Shown here: positions 53,355 to 64,000 of the stretch, piece by piece | Layout: each line of letters begins with the position of its first letter | Numbering within the stretch: position 1 is the first letter of the stretch | Assembly (NCBI RefSeq): GCF_024868665.1 | Contig: NC_079890.1 | Location: 2,275,880 to 2,339,879 of the forward strand | Reading direction: 5' to 3' | Length of the DNA stretch: 64,000 nt | Source: Triplophysa rosa | Lineage: Eukaryota; Chordata; Actinopteri; Cypriniformes; Nemacheilidae | Program-made: the position numbers and the translations under genes | The notes under the pieces: model-generated | What the model saw: the letters and a program-made list of their open reading frames with translations, nothing else | The model's database searches: none | Told to the model about the DNA's origin: nothing

Positions 53355-56300
53355 AGTCATGAAACTGAGTCCCTGTCAAGCTCCAGTATATGTAAGTATC
53401 CCTCATTATTTACACAGTCAAATACACTTTCACATGACAGCTACTGTTAATGGTTTTGCTTTCAAGTACATGAGGAGGAGATGTGACATATAAGTGGTAA
53501 CGTATAGTCATCTAGTTGGTATGAGTAAGCCCTCATGGGGTGATCAGGATGCCCATATTTACGACGCTATTATTTTTAGCTATTTGCTGGTCAAAACAGC
53601 TTTTTTTCTAACTAATCTTTACATCAACTGTACTATAAATTGTTTCTTAAACCCACCTTGTGTTTTAAAAGTCAATTTTCCAGTGTGCTCTAGCTACAGC
53701 GCTAATGCCCAAAGTTTGGCACGTTGTTCACAACACTCCCCTCACACAGAGAATAATCCATCATTAACAATTGACGATTGGCTCTTTTTACTAAAAGGCA
53801 GGACTTTAGTCGATCAAGCGCCAATATCATATTTACACTTTTCTCCATCATCTATAGTCTTTGATACTAATCATCTGTTCATTGGAATATTGGATCACTG
53901 CAGCGCTGGACTGGGAAGAAAAATCGGCCCTGGCATTTTTAGGCTCGCATCGGCCCTCCACCGAATCTGTCGACGGGGGATGGGGGTGGTGCATGCATAC
54001 GTATCTTTTGCATTCGCGTTGCGTGCATTCGCATTTATAATACGTCCGTCTAAGCGGCCACCGCCTCCGTTACGGCCCCATACGTTAGCGGCAAACGCGT
54101 CCGTTACGGCCCCATACGTTAGCGGCCCACCGGGAAAACGCCCAGTACGCCAGATGGCCAGTCCGCCCCTGGATCACTGTGAAAAGTTATGTTATTTACA
54201 AGCAAGCAGCGTTCCCCATTGTTTACACTAGCCGCACATTTTTCACACCCATCTCCTGTTGAAACCTCCAGAACACAAACACGAACAGATGGAGATCTGA
54301 TGGCGTATGGTGTCTGCGTGAACAGCGTGCACAGTGGGATGCAAAATACGTTGACTGAAAATGTACACAAGACCTATCATTGCGTTAGGACCGAATGTAA
54401 TGATTGGGCGAACGTTAGTTTGGTCCTACACCTTTCACAGACGATATATAATTATAAAAATATCATTGGACCACTTTACTTATGGATTGCTAACAGGATA
54501 TAAAGAGATTTCCAACCAGGGTGACACAATTTTTTTCTGGACTTCTGCCTTTGAATAATGCAAGTTCACTCTGTGGTACTCCCGTAAATCTCTTGAACTC
54601 TCACTTTGAAACTTCCACTTTTGAAATAAAGAGAAAACAGCATCTCTGTCGCGTTAGCGGACAGCCGCTAACACTTCTCATCTGTGTCATTAAGTTTGAG
54701 GTAAAACTCCGGTAGAGTTAAACGATGGGGCAAAATATAGCCGATCCCGATCAGGTTAAAAAATTCCTTGATCGGCTTGTGATTGGCTTGGGACATGCCT
54801 AATTATTGGACATCGGTCTTGTTCTCGTCAAAAAGGGAAAGAAACACATAAGGAGAAACCGCACTAAATGGGTGAGGTCCAGGATAATGCTGCGTTTGGA
54901 TTCGTTAGGTCAGTTTTTTTCTTGTGTGCTCATTCGCTGAACTGTCTGAGTAGATGTGACGGTGCAGAACACACCAACAAAACTAAAGCTGACCGATGCT
55001 TAAAAACCACCTGACATTGCAAGACATCTGCTTGGTGTGTCCCAGGCTTTAGCCAGTGTTGATCTGTGGTCCTGGTCTTAAACCTCAAACACAGAGCAAT
55101 GTTTTGATAAGCCATAAAGCCAAAAAATTGACATACAGCTTTCTTGTGGTACTTTTTGGGTTAAAAATGAACACAAATTACTTACTGAGCGAGCACATAC
55201 AGTAAATTTGAGGTGTTTAAACCTGTCTTCTTATGTCACTCTGATTCACGACTGCTTGTAATAAAGATTTACAAATGGTGCTGTCGTGTGTAATGTAGAG
55301 GGTAATATCAGTTTGATGTCATTTAACTTTAACTAAAGTTAAGATAAGTGCATATTGTAACCTGCAGTTTTAGTATCATCTTTAGTATCAGTCTAAAATC
55401 TTCAACACGCATCATGAAGATTCAGTACAATTCCCATTCTTGACTGCTTCCCAGGGAATATGGCTTCTGGATCCCAGTGGGCGACGTGATTTTTAGCACC
55501 TTACAGGAAAAACATAATGTGATTAGTATTATGTTACTATCAGTAGAAGCCCAGCTCACGCACAGTCAACAATGAGAGGGGATTTTCTGTGAAATATGAT
55601 GAAGGTTCAAAAGAACAACCATCTTTGTGTTCATGTGTTGTAATGAACTGGTACAACGATATTAGATTATCCAAAGCACAAAGATGGATTAGGCTAGTTT
55701 TGGTTGTTCCATCCATTATTGTCTATTTATTCCCATAGGAAACATTTTTCTCCTGAAATCATTTGCAGAATCGTACGGCTCAGGTTTCTGAAATTCTAGA
55801 TCATGTTCAAGCCATTACGTAGCCCCATCGAAACCCAAATACTCTCTGTTGCAATAATAGAATGTATGCAGTAGCGGTTTAATACTCACCTTGGATCTGT
55901 ACAGGGTCATTTTAAAGTTAGTTCGACACATTGACTTGCTGTTTTAATCAATTGCTGTCGGGTTGAAGCTTCTCTCTAGAACGTGAGGGTGTGTGCCGTT
56001 AAATTAGAGGTTTAATGCAACTGCTATCTGTGTTAATCTCAGCAGACCAGCCCCATATCCTGTTAAAACCACAACTTCAGTTATTTCTAACCTCGTTTAC
56101 CTCTTTGCATTTGTTCATTGTTTTCAACATATGACAGCCTGTACAGCAAAATGAAAATACCTTCCTAGTGGCAAACTGTTCAGATTTATAACCTAATAAA
56201 TCATTGCGTCCTTCTGACTGTAATTTAATGGGAACATTTGTTGAAGCCAGTAATATTTTCATCTGTTATCTTACAAATTATATTTATTTCATTTAGTTAG

Positions 56301-59300
56301 ATAGGGACAAATACAATAAACATAAATAACACTGAAACACAATGCAAGTATCACTGTGCTTTTAGATAAAGCAAATGTGCAATACTAATACCTAGAAAGG
56401 CTTTTTTATGTAAAAAAAATAACTAAAATTGTTAAGCTTTGTGTATTTAACCCCTTTCTCTTTTTTGTGTCAGGGCAATTGTGTGTTAACAGTTCATCTT
56501 GACGATGAGGTGCTCCGCGAGGGAGAACAGGGCGAGGTGAAGCTCTTCCTGTTGTTCACGGGCTCCTCTCAGAGACATCTCACCAGCACACTGAGGGTCG
56601 ACCACACCACCCTTCAGGCTGTGTGTCCAGGTCAGTTGGACCTTTAGATCTGCAGTGCCATAATGAACTGCATTAAAATCTATTAAAAACATTCAAGAGT
56701 GAGTGTGGCTGGGACCGTCTGTTTGTTGAAACAATAGAAGACGAGGACGTGTCCGGGAAACCGGTTTGAAAACATACATTGTTTCAGTTTTCTTCTTATT
56801 AAAGATATAAAAAATATTTCTTATACATTTTTTGTGTTTTAAGTGCTTTTCCCCTATGATTTTAAACTGTCGTGTCCAAAATATTTCCCATTGCGCTATT
56901 GTTGGGCCTGAGCCCGTAATTGCTGCTTGCAGCTATATTTTTAGATCGCATTTGATGACACTAGTGATCCAAGAATTACTTCACTTTTAAGAGGTAAAGA
57001 AGTTTTTCAAAGAAATATTACACTGGTTGCAAGTGAATGTTTAACTTTTGTCCATGTTCTTCCCCGTGTTTATTTAGAATGATCTTTATGTTTACTCAGT
57101 GGGGGGGTGTAGTTAGGGTTCTACAGAACAAGAAGTGCTTCTGAAATCAAACACATGCTGCCCTTTGTCCTTTGTAGAGAGATCAATGTTGGCAACATTA
57201 ATTTTCATCCGGCAATGTTGGCAACATTTTAATTTAAAAAGATATGCGCAATTAAATATGATAGAAACAGTAGTCTGACATGAAAGTGGTTCGGTATTAC
57301 CTCCCATAACAGTCTTATACAACTGCGTTCCTAAAGAGCAGGCATTCAACCCTGAAAGCCGCTTGTTTATTGTGCGTTCTGAGCAGCAAATCATTTATTA
57401 TATATAGCCTATTTATGAAATAAGACAACCAACAGTTATTCTATTGCAGAAACCTCAATTTTCCTTAGTTATATTGGACGCCAGATTATAAAGAAGGTAC
57501 GTACGCTCATAGCAATGTAGTAATTCTGCATGCGCGAATTCAAGTTAAAAAAAGTTTACTCTTGTAACGTTACCAGCCCGACTGAAAACGTTAACCAGAA
57601 ATTATTTAACATATTCGTATCTATTAAAAAACAATTTATGCCCATTGACTATATTATCATTTCTTTGTCCATATAACAGTTGAAGAAACAAACTGATTCC
57701 GCTTTATTACTAAACAGATAAATGCATCTTGCAGTCCAGGGTGAAGTCGGTATTTACATTAATAAAGATTTTTAACAAATATCATATGTAATATTTGTTA
57801 AACAATGTGAATGGCGCTCTGGCGAGACAGGTCCAGATTCGCACAGAATCCACTGCCTTGAGTGGGATTTTGGCAGACAATTTCTGTTTCGAATAAGTAA
57901 TGGCGTCATAACGTGATGACAATTCCAAAGGATGTCAAAAAATGGCCCTGTTGGCCCTGCGTTGACAAATGTAAACAGTTCAAAATAAAATGCGTGTGTA
58001 ACAGTATGCTGGATCCATGTATTAGCTCTAAAAGTGAAGGTAGGATGCAATGTACATGCAATGTAAAGTCGAGTTTATGCAGTGTTATTTTACATTTGAT
58101 TATTTGATTAAATTTCTGTAGGAAAACTGTTTCTAACAAATAAAAATAATCATTTATTTTGTGAATGGTTATGGTGGTAGGCTATAACTAAGGGTGAAAT
58201 TGACTGAAACAAAGGGATTAATTATAACTTGACCCTAAAGGTTAAGTAAAACGAAAAAATAATGCAAAGCTCATTAAAGTTTGAAAGTATTTCTTATTAT
58301 ATCCAACAAGTAGCCCTCTGGATGATTTTATCTCTTCAGGCAGCCCTCGCTTACAAAAAGGTCGGAGACCCCTTAGCCCAAAACGGGGAGAAGTCAAATA
58401 TCTGAAAATACAGAATGACAAAGACAAGTTTCATTTCCTGGCTTTTCCTGGCTTTGTTTGAAGTGTCATTGGCAAGTTGGTTGGGACAATGTTCACAACC
58501 GACAGCAGGGTTTAAAAAAAAGCTTTTATTTTATTTTTCTTGACTTTATTATTTTATGTCTATTTTAAAGAACTAGGTGTGAAAACACCTCTAGACCTTT
58601 TTTCTCAGCTGTTGTTTGCAGTCAAAGGTCAGTGTTTGTCTATATTATCTTAAATATGTGTACAGGCTTGGGGCTGCACACTCGTCTTAGACCCTGTCAA
58701 CAAAACATGTTTGCCTCGTGATCCTGTTACGGGATTGAGTCAAACAGAACACGCTGTAGCTTAGTCCCATAGAGACTCGTAGAATCTGACTAGAGACGGT
58801 CCAGTGTAGTAAGTGTATCTGTTCATATCTGTCTGCATTAGCTTGTTCTTATCTCATTGTTAAGACCCAAGTGTCATTTTTGAATGCAGTTTTATTTTCA
58901 TTTCTGTCTCTTTGGTCTCCTGACTGTCTTCCAGTCTGAATGAATGAGGTCCGGTACATCAGCTCTCAATCTTGTGTGTTTGTTGTTATATTGTATCAGT
59001 GTCAGGTGTAATTCTGCTGATGTCGGATTATAGAGAAAGTGTTTCCTCTTTCTGGATGGACCTGTGTTTGACCTAGCTTGAGTGTTTATAAATGATACTG
59101 AGTCTACAAAGAAGACATGGTGAAATACAACAGCAACGTGAGACTGACAGCATGACAAGACACATTGAAACTTTAAATTATTACATAGAAAAAAGAATGT
59201 TTGAACTTTTCCTAAATACATATAGAACTATTACCGTTCTATTGCTTAAAAGTGAATGTGAACTTGTTTTCTTTGCTGTATTTGAGGTCTGAAAAATACT

Positions 59301-62300
59301 GAACATCTTTACTGTTCATTTGACCTGTTTCTCCAGTTTTCATTTTCTGCAAATAAATGCAAAATAGAAACAGTTTTATTTAAAATTTGGTAGAAATATT
59401 GTCAGTAGTTCACAGAATGAAACAAAAATGATCATTATACCTGAACACACACCTATAAATAGTAAATTCAGATTATTTTTTTCCACAGCACTTCATAGAT
59501 GCTCTGTCATAGACAGAAATGATTCATTTTGACGTGTTGTTATATATTATTGTAACCTAATATATTCTTTCATAACATCTGCCAAATAACGAATAACCTC
59601 AATATGCTTGTTATTCATTTCCTTATAAGTTCTGAGCATGAGTTGTTATGAAAGTGCGTCACCGCTCTCTGTGCAGCTCATGACTGCTGTGAGTCTGTGC
59701 CGGTGACCCTGTGTTCAGCGGGACCTGATGGTTTCCTTCAGACTCTGGCCAGCAGACACCTGCTCTTCATGCAGGACCTGGCCTTCGACATGGCCCAGCT
59801 CCTGGTGAGCGCGGTGGGCCGGACAGACGTGCTGGAGGAGTCTCTGCTGCTGGATGAACATCAGATCCCCCTGCAGGAGTGCGAGAGAATGGACCAGAGT
59901 CTGGCCCTGGCCCTCAGACATCTCACACTGCCCCCTGGCTGGAGCCTGCTGGGAGATAACACAAGTGAGTGCTGTTCGGTGTGACATTTGTTCTCGTAAA
60001 CAAAATGTTGAAGCTTCAACCGTAAAATGGACGATCCATTGTGCAATTTACGTGAAGTGACATTGAGCAGCGCACTTTACCCCTGGATCTTATATTGAGA
60101 GTACTGAAGGTTGATTAAAATAAACCTGAACTAAATGATAAAATTTTGAGACAAAACATTTATTCTTCTGGTGATATTTTATTTTTATTATTCTGCAGAG
60201 TTATGACAATTATGAAGACTTTATAGCCCTGTACTGTGTACATGGTCCTTATAACACTCGTTTTTTTTGCAAGAGTCTGTGGAAACATTAGAAGTTATTC
60301 TTGGCTTATTTTTTGTTGCTTGACTTTTATTTAAAAAATGTTCATTCTTTTTTAGTCAAGATTACAGATTTGGAACAGAATGTTCTGTATGATAGTGCAA
60401 GTATTTTCAGCCAGCTATAAACATCCATAAATGACTCCAAATCAGGTTTGTCAGAAGTTATTCTGGGTTCACAGCGGTTAATAGCGCAACAATAAATAAC
60501 AGTTGCCTATTTAACCCTCTAATGCATAAATTATTATCACAAAGGAAAATAAAATCCTTCTCATTTGATCTCTGTATGTAACATTATGTTGTTATTTAAA
60601 AGACTCAAAGAGTTAAATAATACAAATGTTAATGCCAATTATTTTTCCCGGCTCATACTCTGTATTAGATATTATTGTTTATGAACAAATGTAGTAGCAT
60701 AATACAAATAAACACCAGAGGTGACATTACTTAAAAGTCCAGTGTATGAAATTTAGACCACTAGTGGTCAGGTTGCAACCAAAGGCTCACTCCACCCCTC
60801 CCTTTCGAAGCACTACGGTGGCTGACACAGGACAAAGATGTCGTCACGTTTTCACTTCTTTGCCAAAGGAGATAACATACAAAACGCACTCTGTAGAGCA
60901 GTTTGTCCCTTTGGGGCTACTGTAGAAACAACATGGTGAATTCCATGCAAGGGGACCCGCGGTGTATGTAGATAGAAATAGCTCATTCTAAGGTCATAAA
61001 AACATAACGCTTTATTATCTAAGGTCTTTATAATGTACTTGAGAGTAAAAATACTTAAGTACTGTCCACCTCTGATAAACACTAACACATAATTTAAATA
61101 AAAAAAGATGCATATTGATGAATAAATGCATATAATCATGCTACACACTTTGGAGTGTATTAAAAACATTGAGAATTTATGATTATTTCGCTGAGCCTTT
61201 ACGGGAGAGTTCGGGGTGTGTTAAGGACAGGTGTGAGGGATTCAAGCAGCTCATTCAACACGTTATAGGCTCAACTCATTGTACATTAGCCTCGTTCATC
61301 GCAAGTCTTGCCAAGAGCTTGTACTGTCCTTTATATAATCAAATACTTTAATTAACTTCAGCTCTTGTGGCTTCTAAATAAAACATTGTGTGCTTGTTGA
61401 GTGATTGAGCATTTAGGCTTTGTTATGTCTGACAAGCAGGTCAGCTGTGATGGAGAATAAAGGTGTGTTTGCGTTATGCGTTTGTTTATGTGCAATTACG
61501 CATGCTGTATTTTCACTTAACTCAATTGTAACTAACATCCATTTATTTGTCTTCACGAACACCCTCTTCTCTCATTTCAGGGCTGGAACCTCAAGAGACC
61601 CTCCTGCACTTCGCAGCTCGACGAGGACTTTTCAAAGTGGCCAGTTTTCTCCTGAAGCAGCCGGGGGCCCGAGAGGCCCTCAACCTGTGCAATAAAGAGG
61701 GGGCCACACCGGCACTCATCGCCCAGAGCCGAGGACACACGGCACTGCTGGAGCTCTTCAGACAGTGAGCCCAAATTTAAATGATTGACCCCCTGACAGA
61801 TTATCACACAGGTTATGTAAGGATTATCTCATGGGAGCATAAAGATGGATTATAACCACTCTCCAATACTGCTTATGATGTATCCTATTTAATAAAATAT
61901 TGATTTATTTGTAAAAAATTGCCTGTTTTACTAATGATGTACGTCCGCTAAAATCTCCGCCAGCTCTGTTACATCCGGTGCACGTAGTGTCCATTGGAAA
62001 CAATTGCGTTTTTCACTCGGTCGCTTCAAGATGCACATAGGATTACGGTCAACGACGTGAGTCAATTTATCCAAACACTACGTCATACATTGACAACCAA
62101 AAAGGAGAAGCGCTTTAGGCTATCCGTTTCAAGCTACATTCACAAATATGAAAAAAAGCTAAGTAAACTTTTGCACTTGCTCAAGGCATGATGACAAAGG
62201 CATATATGTACGTAGCAATGTTCCGCCGTAGTGTTGTCGGTTCGCTGAAATTTGAATGTTTTCTTACTAAACACATCGTCATCGCTTGATGAAAAATTAC

Positions 62301-63601
62301 TTCAGCGGAATGAGAGCGGAAGTGGCTTAGCTGGCTGAGATTTTAGCGGAAGTACGTCATCGCCCTGTATGCAAGAGCTCCAATGGGTTGACTCATAATC
62401 CATTAACCTTGAAAAATCAGCAAAATCAAATCAGGATTTAACATTAAAATGTAATTGTTATCTACTTTGGTCACCATTTAAAATATATAACTGTATGAAA
62501 TCGTTTTTTTTGCTTATGTACATTTTTCCTACATCATACAAATATTTGATGCATTCAAATGGTTATAAAACTGCTTGCATATTAATTTAAAAAGAATACT
62601 AAATTTAAAAATCTATAAATAAATTAATAATCTATAAGAGCGGGTAGATAATTTATCCCTTCAAAATCCCCATGAAACGAAAGTTACGATCGTTTTCACT
62701 TCCGTATTTTCAAGCATTTACAAGTGAAATGGAATTTCGAATGAGAAAAATTGTGGGCGTGGCTTTCGTCTTTCTCTGCGATTTGATTGGATGTATAAAA
62801 ACAGCCATTGCATTTTGAAATGGAACTGGCAGCAGATTGAAAGTTGAAGGGGAGGAGTTAACGGATGCTCCGCCCACGCCGTCTAACATACGTCATTTAA
62901 GAATGGATAGACAGACGGAAGTGCATTTTCAGACTTTAAGTGAAGATTATGAGGGCACACCAATTTTAAAAAGAGAATGACCCACATTGATAAATTGTTT
63001 ACAATAAATGCTGCAATATTTCATGAAAAAATAGGCATTGTCATTTTTAATTTCACTGGGACTTTAAAGGACATTATTCTTTCTGCGTGCATTATTAATA
63101 GCCAAACTATTTCAAGGTGATTGCTTCCTGCACACAGATCATTTTGTAAATACTTGGATGTTTCTTCCATGTGACCTCACTGTAAAAGATCACTCCACCC
63201 AGAATTAGTCAATACACTTGGCCCAAATTTCAGCCATTACTCTTATTATGAACACTTTGGTAAATGAGTATTACATTTGCATCTGAGTCATTCTCTGCTG
63301 TCTCTTCAACAAAAGTATATGCAACTAAATGATATCTTGATAAAAGCAGCATGTTGTTGTGCTTGTAGATGATGTCGACACATTGTGTTAATCAATGTTT
63401 TGATGTAGGGGGGATTCAGACGCAGGAATCGGTATCGAGACACTCAGACAGATCTCCTCCTGGACACCGGCTGTACAGCACCACCCCTCTCTGAACACTT
63501 ACACCCTCTCTGTAAGCAGCGAAGCGGGCGGCGCTCCACCCAACCTGCAGGCTGACATCCGGCAAATGCGCAGATTGATCGCCTGCCATCAAAAGGGCAA
63601 G
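53355..63601 (+). CDS. akap13: A-kinase anchoring protein 13 (AKAP-Lbc), N-terminal part
   Basis: Large scaffold that binds PKA and activates Rho through a DH-PH module. Exons in the window: 53355-53391 (ATG at 53359), 56474-56630, 59677-59964, 61581-61764, 63409-63601, continuing past the right edge. They encode 285 residues in unbroken phase. The start MKLSPCQAPVY matches the known AKAP13 N-terminus (MKLNPQQAPLY in human). The next exon keeps the YGxCVxTV join, and the third has AHDCCESV then LALALRHLTLPPGW. The fourth encodes an ankyrin-like region (ETLLHFAARRGLF, NKEGATPALIAQSRGHTALL). The DH-PH and PKA-binding parts lie outside. The neighbour sv2b, on the opposite strand, is also near AKAP13 in human. 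Confidence 0.92.
53901..54171. mobile_element. hAT-type MITE, copy 2, in akap13 intron 1
   Basis: 271 bp from CAGCGCTGGACTGGGAAG to GGCCAGTCCGCCCCTG, flanked by a perfect GATCACTG duplication (53893-53900 and 54172-54179). It differs from copy 1 (51893-52118) by an internal tandem doubling of about 35 bp ('cgttacggccccatacgtta' occurs twice). Confidence 0.9.
54180..56473 (+). other. Rest of akap13 intron 1
   Basis: AT-rich intron sequence with no recognisable element borders or extra exons. Confidence 0.5.
56631..59676 (+). other. akap13 intron 2 with dispersed repeat
   Basis: About 59180-59410 matches the reverse complement of 23270-23480 (shared words 'agaatgtttgaacttttcct', 'ttgcttaaaag', 'aaatttggtagaaatattgt'). 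The rest is AT-rich; nothing else was recognised. Confidence 0.55.
59965..61580 (+). other. akap13 intron 3 with dispersed repeat
   Basis: About 60735-61040 ('gtccagtgtatgaaatttag', 'accactagtggtcaggttgc') has the look of a common fish dispersed repeat. No exon was recognised. Confidence 0.45.
61935..62361. mobile_element. MITE in akap13 intron 4
   Basis: About 427 bp. The left arm GATGTACGTCCGCTAAAATC matches the inverse of the right arm (which reads GATGACGTACTTCCGCTAAA), continuing to GCCAGCT on both. It contains no coding sequence. Confidence 0.7.
62650..63075. repeat. Dispersed repeat in akap13 intron 4
   Basis: Starts near 'aatccccatgaaacgaaag' and ends near 'aatttcactgggactttaaa'. 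GC-rich middle with 'gggcgtgg' and 'ctccgcccacgcc'. Probably a non-autonomous element; borders are not proven. Confidence 0.45.
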
Positions 63602-63650
63602 GTGAGTCGAGTCAGTTTAACTCCGCCTCTTCAGTTCATACAATTCCTCA

Positions 63651-63910
63651 AAGGAATTTTTTCATGTACCCTCATTTCATTCCAAACCTTTATGGGTTTC
63701 TTTCTTCTGCAGAACACAAAAAGTTATTTTGAAGAATGTTGGTAACCAAACAACACTGGTCCCATTGACTTCCATTGTATGGACACAAAATCCAAATTTT
63801 ATCAAAATATCTTCTTTTGTGTTTCACAGAATAAAGAGTCATAAACAGATTTTGAACAACGTGGGGGTGAATAAATGATGTCAGAATTTGTATTTTTGGT
63901 TGGACTAAAT
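63651..63910. mobile_element. 'GATAGTTCACCC' family MITE copy
   Basis: Family words in order: 'ttctgcagaacacaaaaagt', 'gaagaatgttggtaaccaaa', 'ttgacttccattgtatggac', 'aaatatcttcttttgtgt'. Termini are diverged. The last 90 bases of the window show nothing recognisable. Confidence 0.65.
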
Positions 63911-64000
63911 GACCACTTAATACGTAGAGGCCAACACAGAGCCAAGAAATCTCTTGGAAGACCTCCACCCTAACTACTCTCCAACTATCCAGATAGCATT

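Noticed and set aside
53494..54231. 245-codon plus-strand open frame, the longest in the region
   Set aside because: Its 3' part is the hAT-type MITE at 53901-54171 and its 5' part is akap13 intron; no domain or splice support.

Overview
This is nuclear DNA of a teleost fish, most likely a cyprinid. The genes have vertebrate-style GT-AG introns. The proteins are clear vertebrate orthologues (aminopeptidase N, Mesp bHLH factors, SV2B, AKAP13). The AT-rich non-coding DNA is packed with short palindromic non-autonomous DNA transposons of the kind that fill cyprinid genomes. The same four families sit together on human 15q25-q26 (established knowledge), so this is a conserved vertebrate neighbourhood. 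Nothing prokaryotic, viral or CRISPR-like was seen.

Layout. 1-6284 (+): last 15 coding exons of a first anpep copy, cut by the window edge. 8061-18763 (+): a complete second anpep copy, 19 coding exons, 960 codons, catalytic residues intact. 21165-22134 (-) and 26600-27647 (-): two small two-exon mesp genes, with T-box half-sites close upstream of each. 31090-37159 (-): sv2b, 12 coding exons, 688 codons apart from one in-frame TAG at codon 457. 53355-63601 (+): first five coding-containing exons of akap13, which runs off the right edge. I rebuilt exon joins by hand; every junction listed keeps phase.

The stretches between genes hold mostly transposon debris. Several elements have clear borders: MITEs with 8-bp hAT-type target duplications (9003-9208, 9432-9919, 41728-41978, 51893-52118, 53901-54171), one with a 3-bp TAA duplication (51013-51175), a deleted Tc1-like element (11630-12714) inserted into an older MITE, and a minisatellite-bearing element (about 34210-34845) that seems to sit inside another repeat.

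The genes are not an operon-like system. They are neighbours by ancient synteny: ectopeptidases, somite-segmentation regulators, a synaptic vesicle transporter-like protein and a Rho-GEF anchoring protein. I found no convincing undescribed system. The most notable points are the apparent nonsense codon in sv2b, an intron present in one anpep copy and precisely absent from the other, the T-box site cluster around the mesp pair including an 18-bp perfect palindrome, and the nested transposons.
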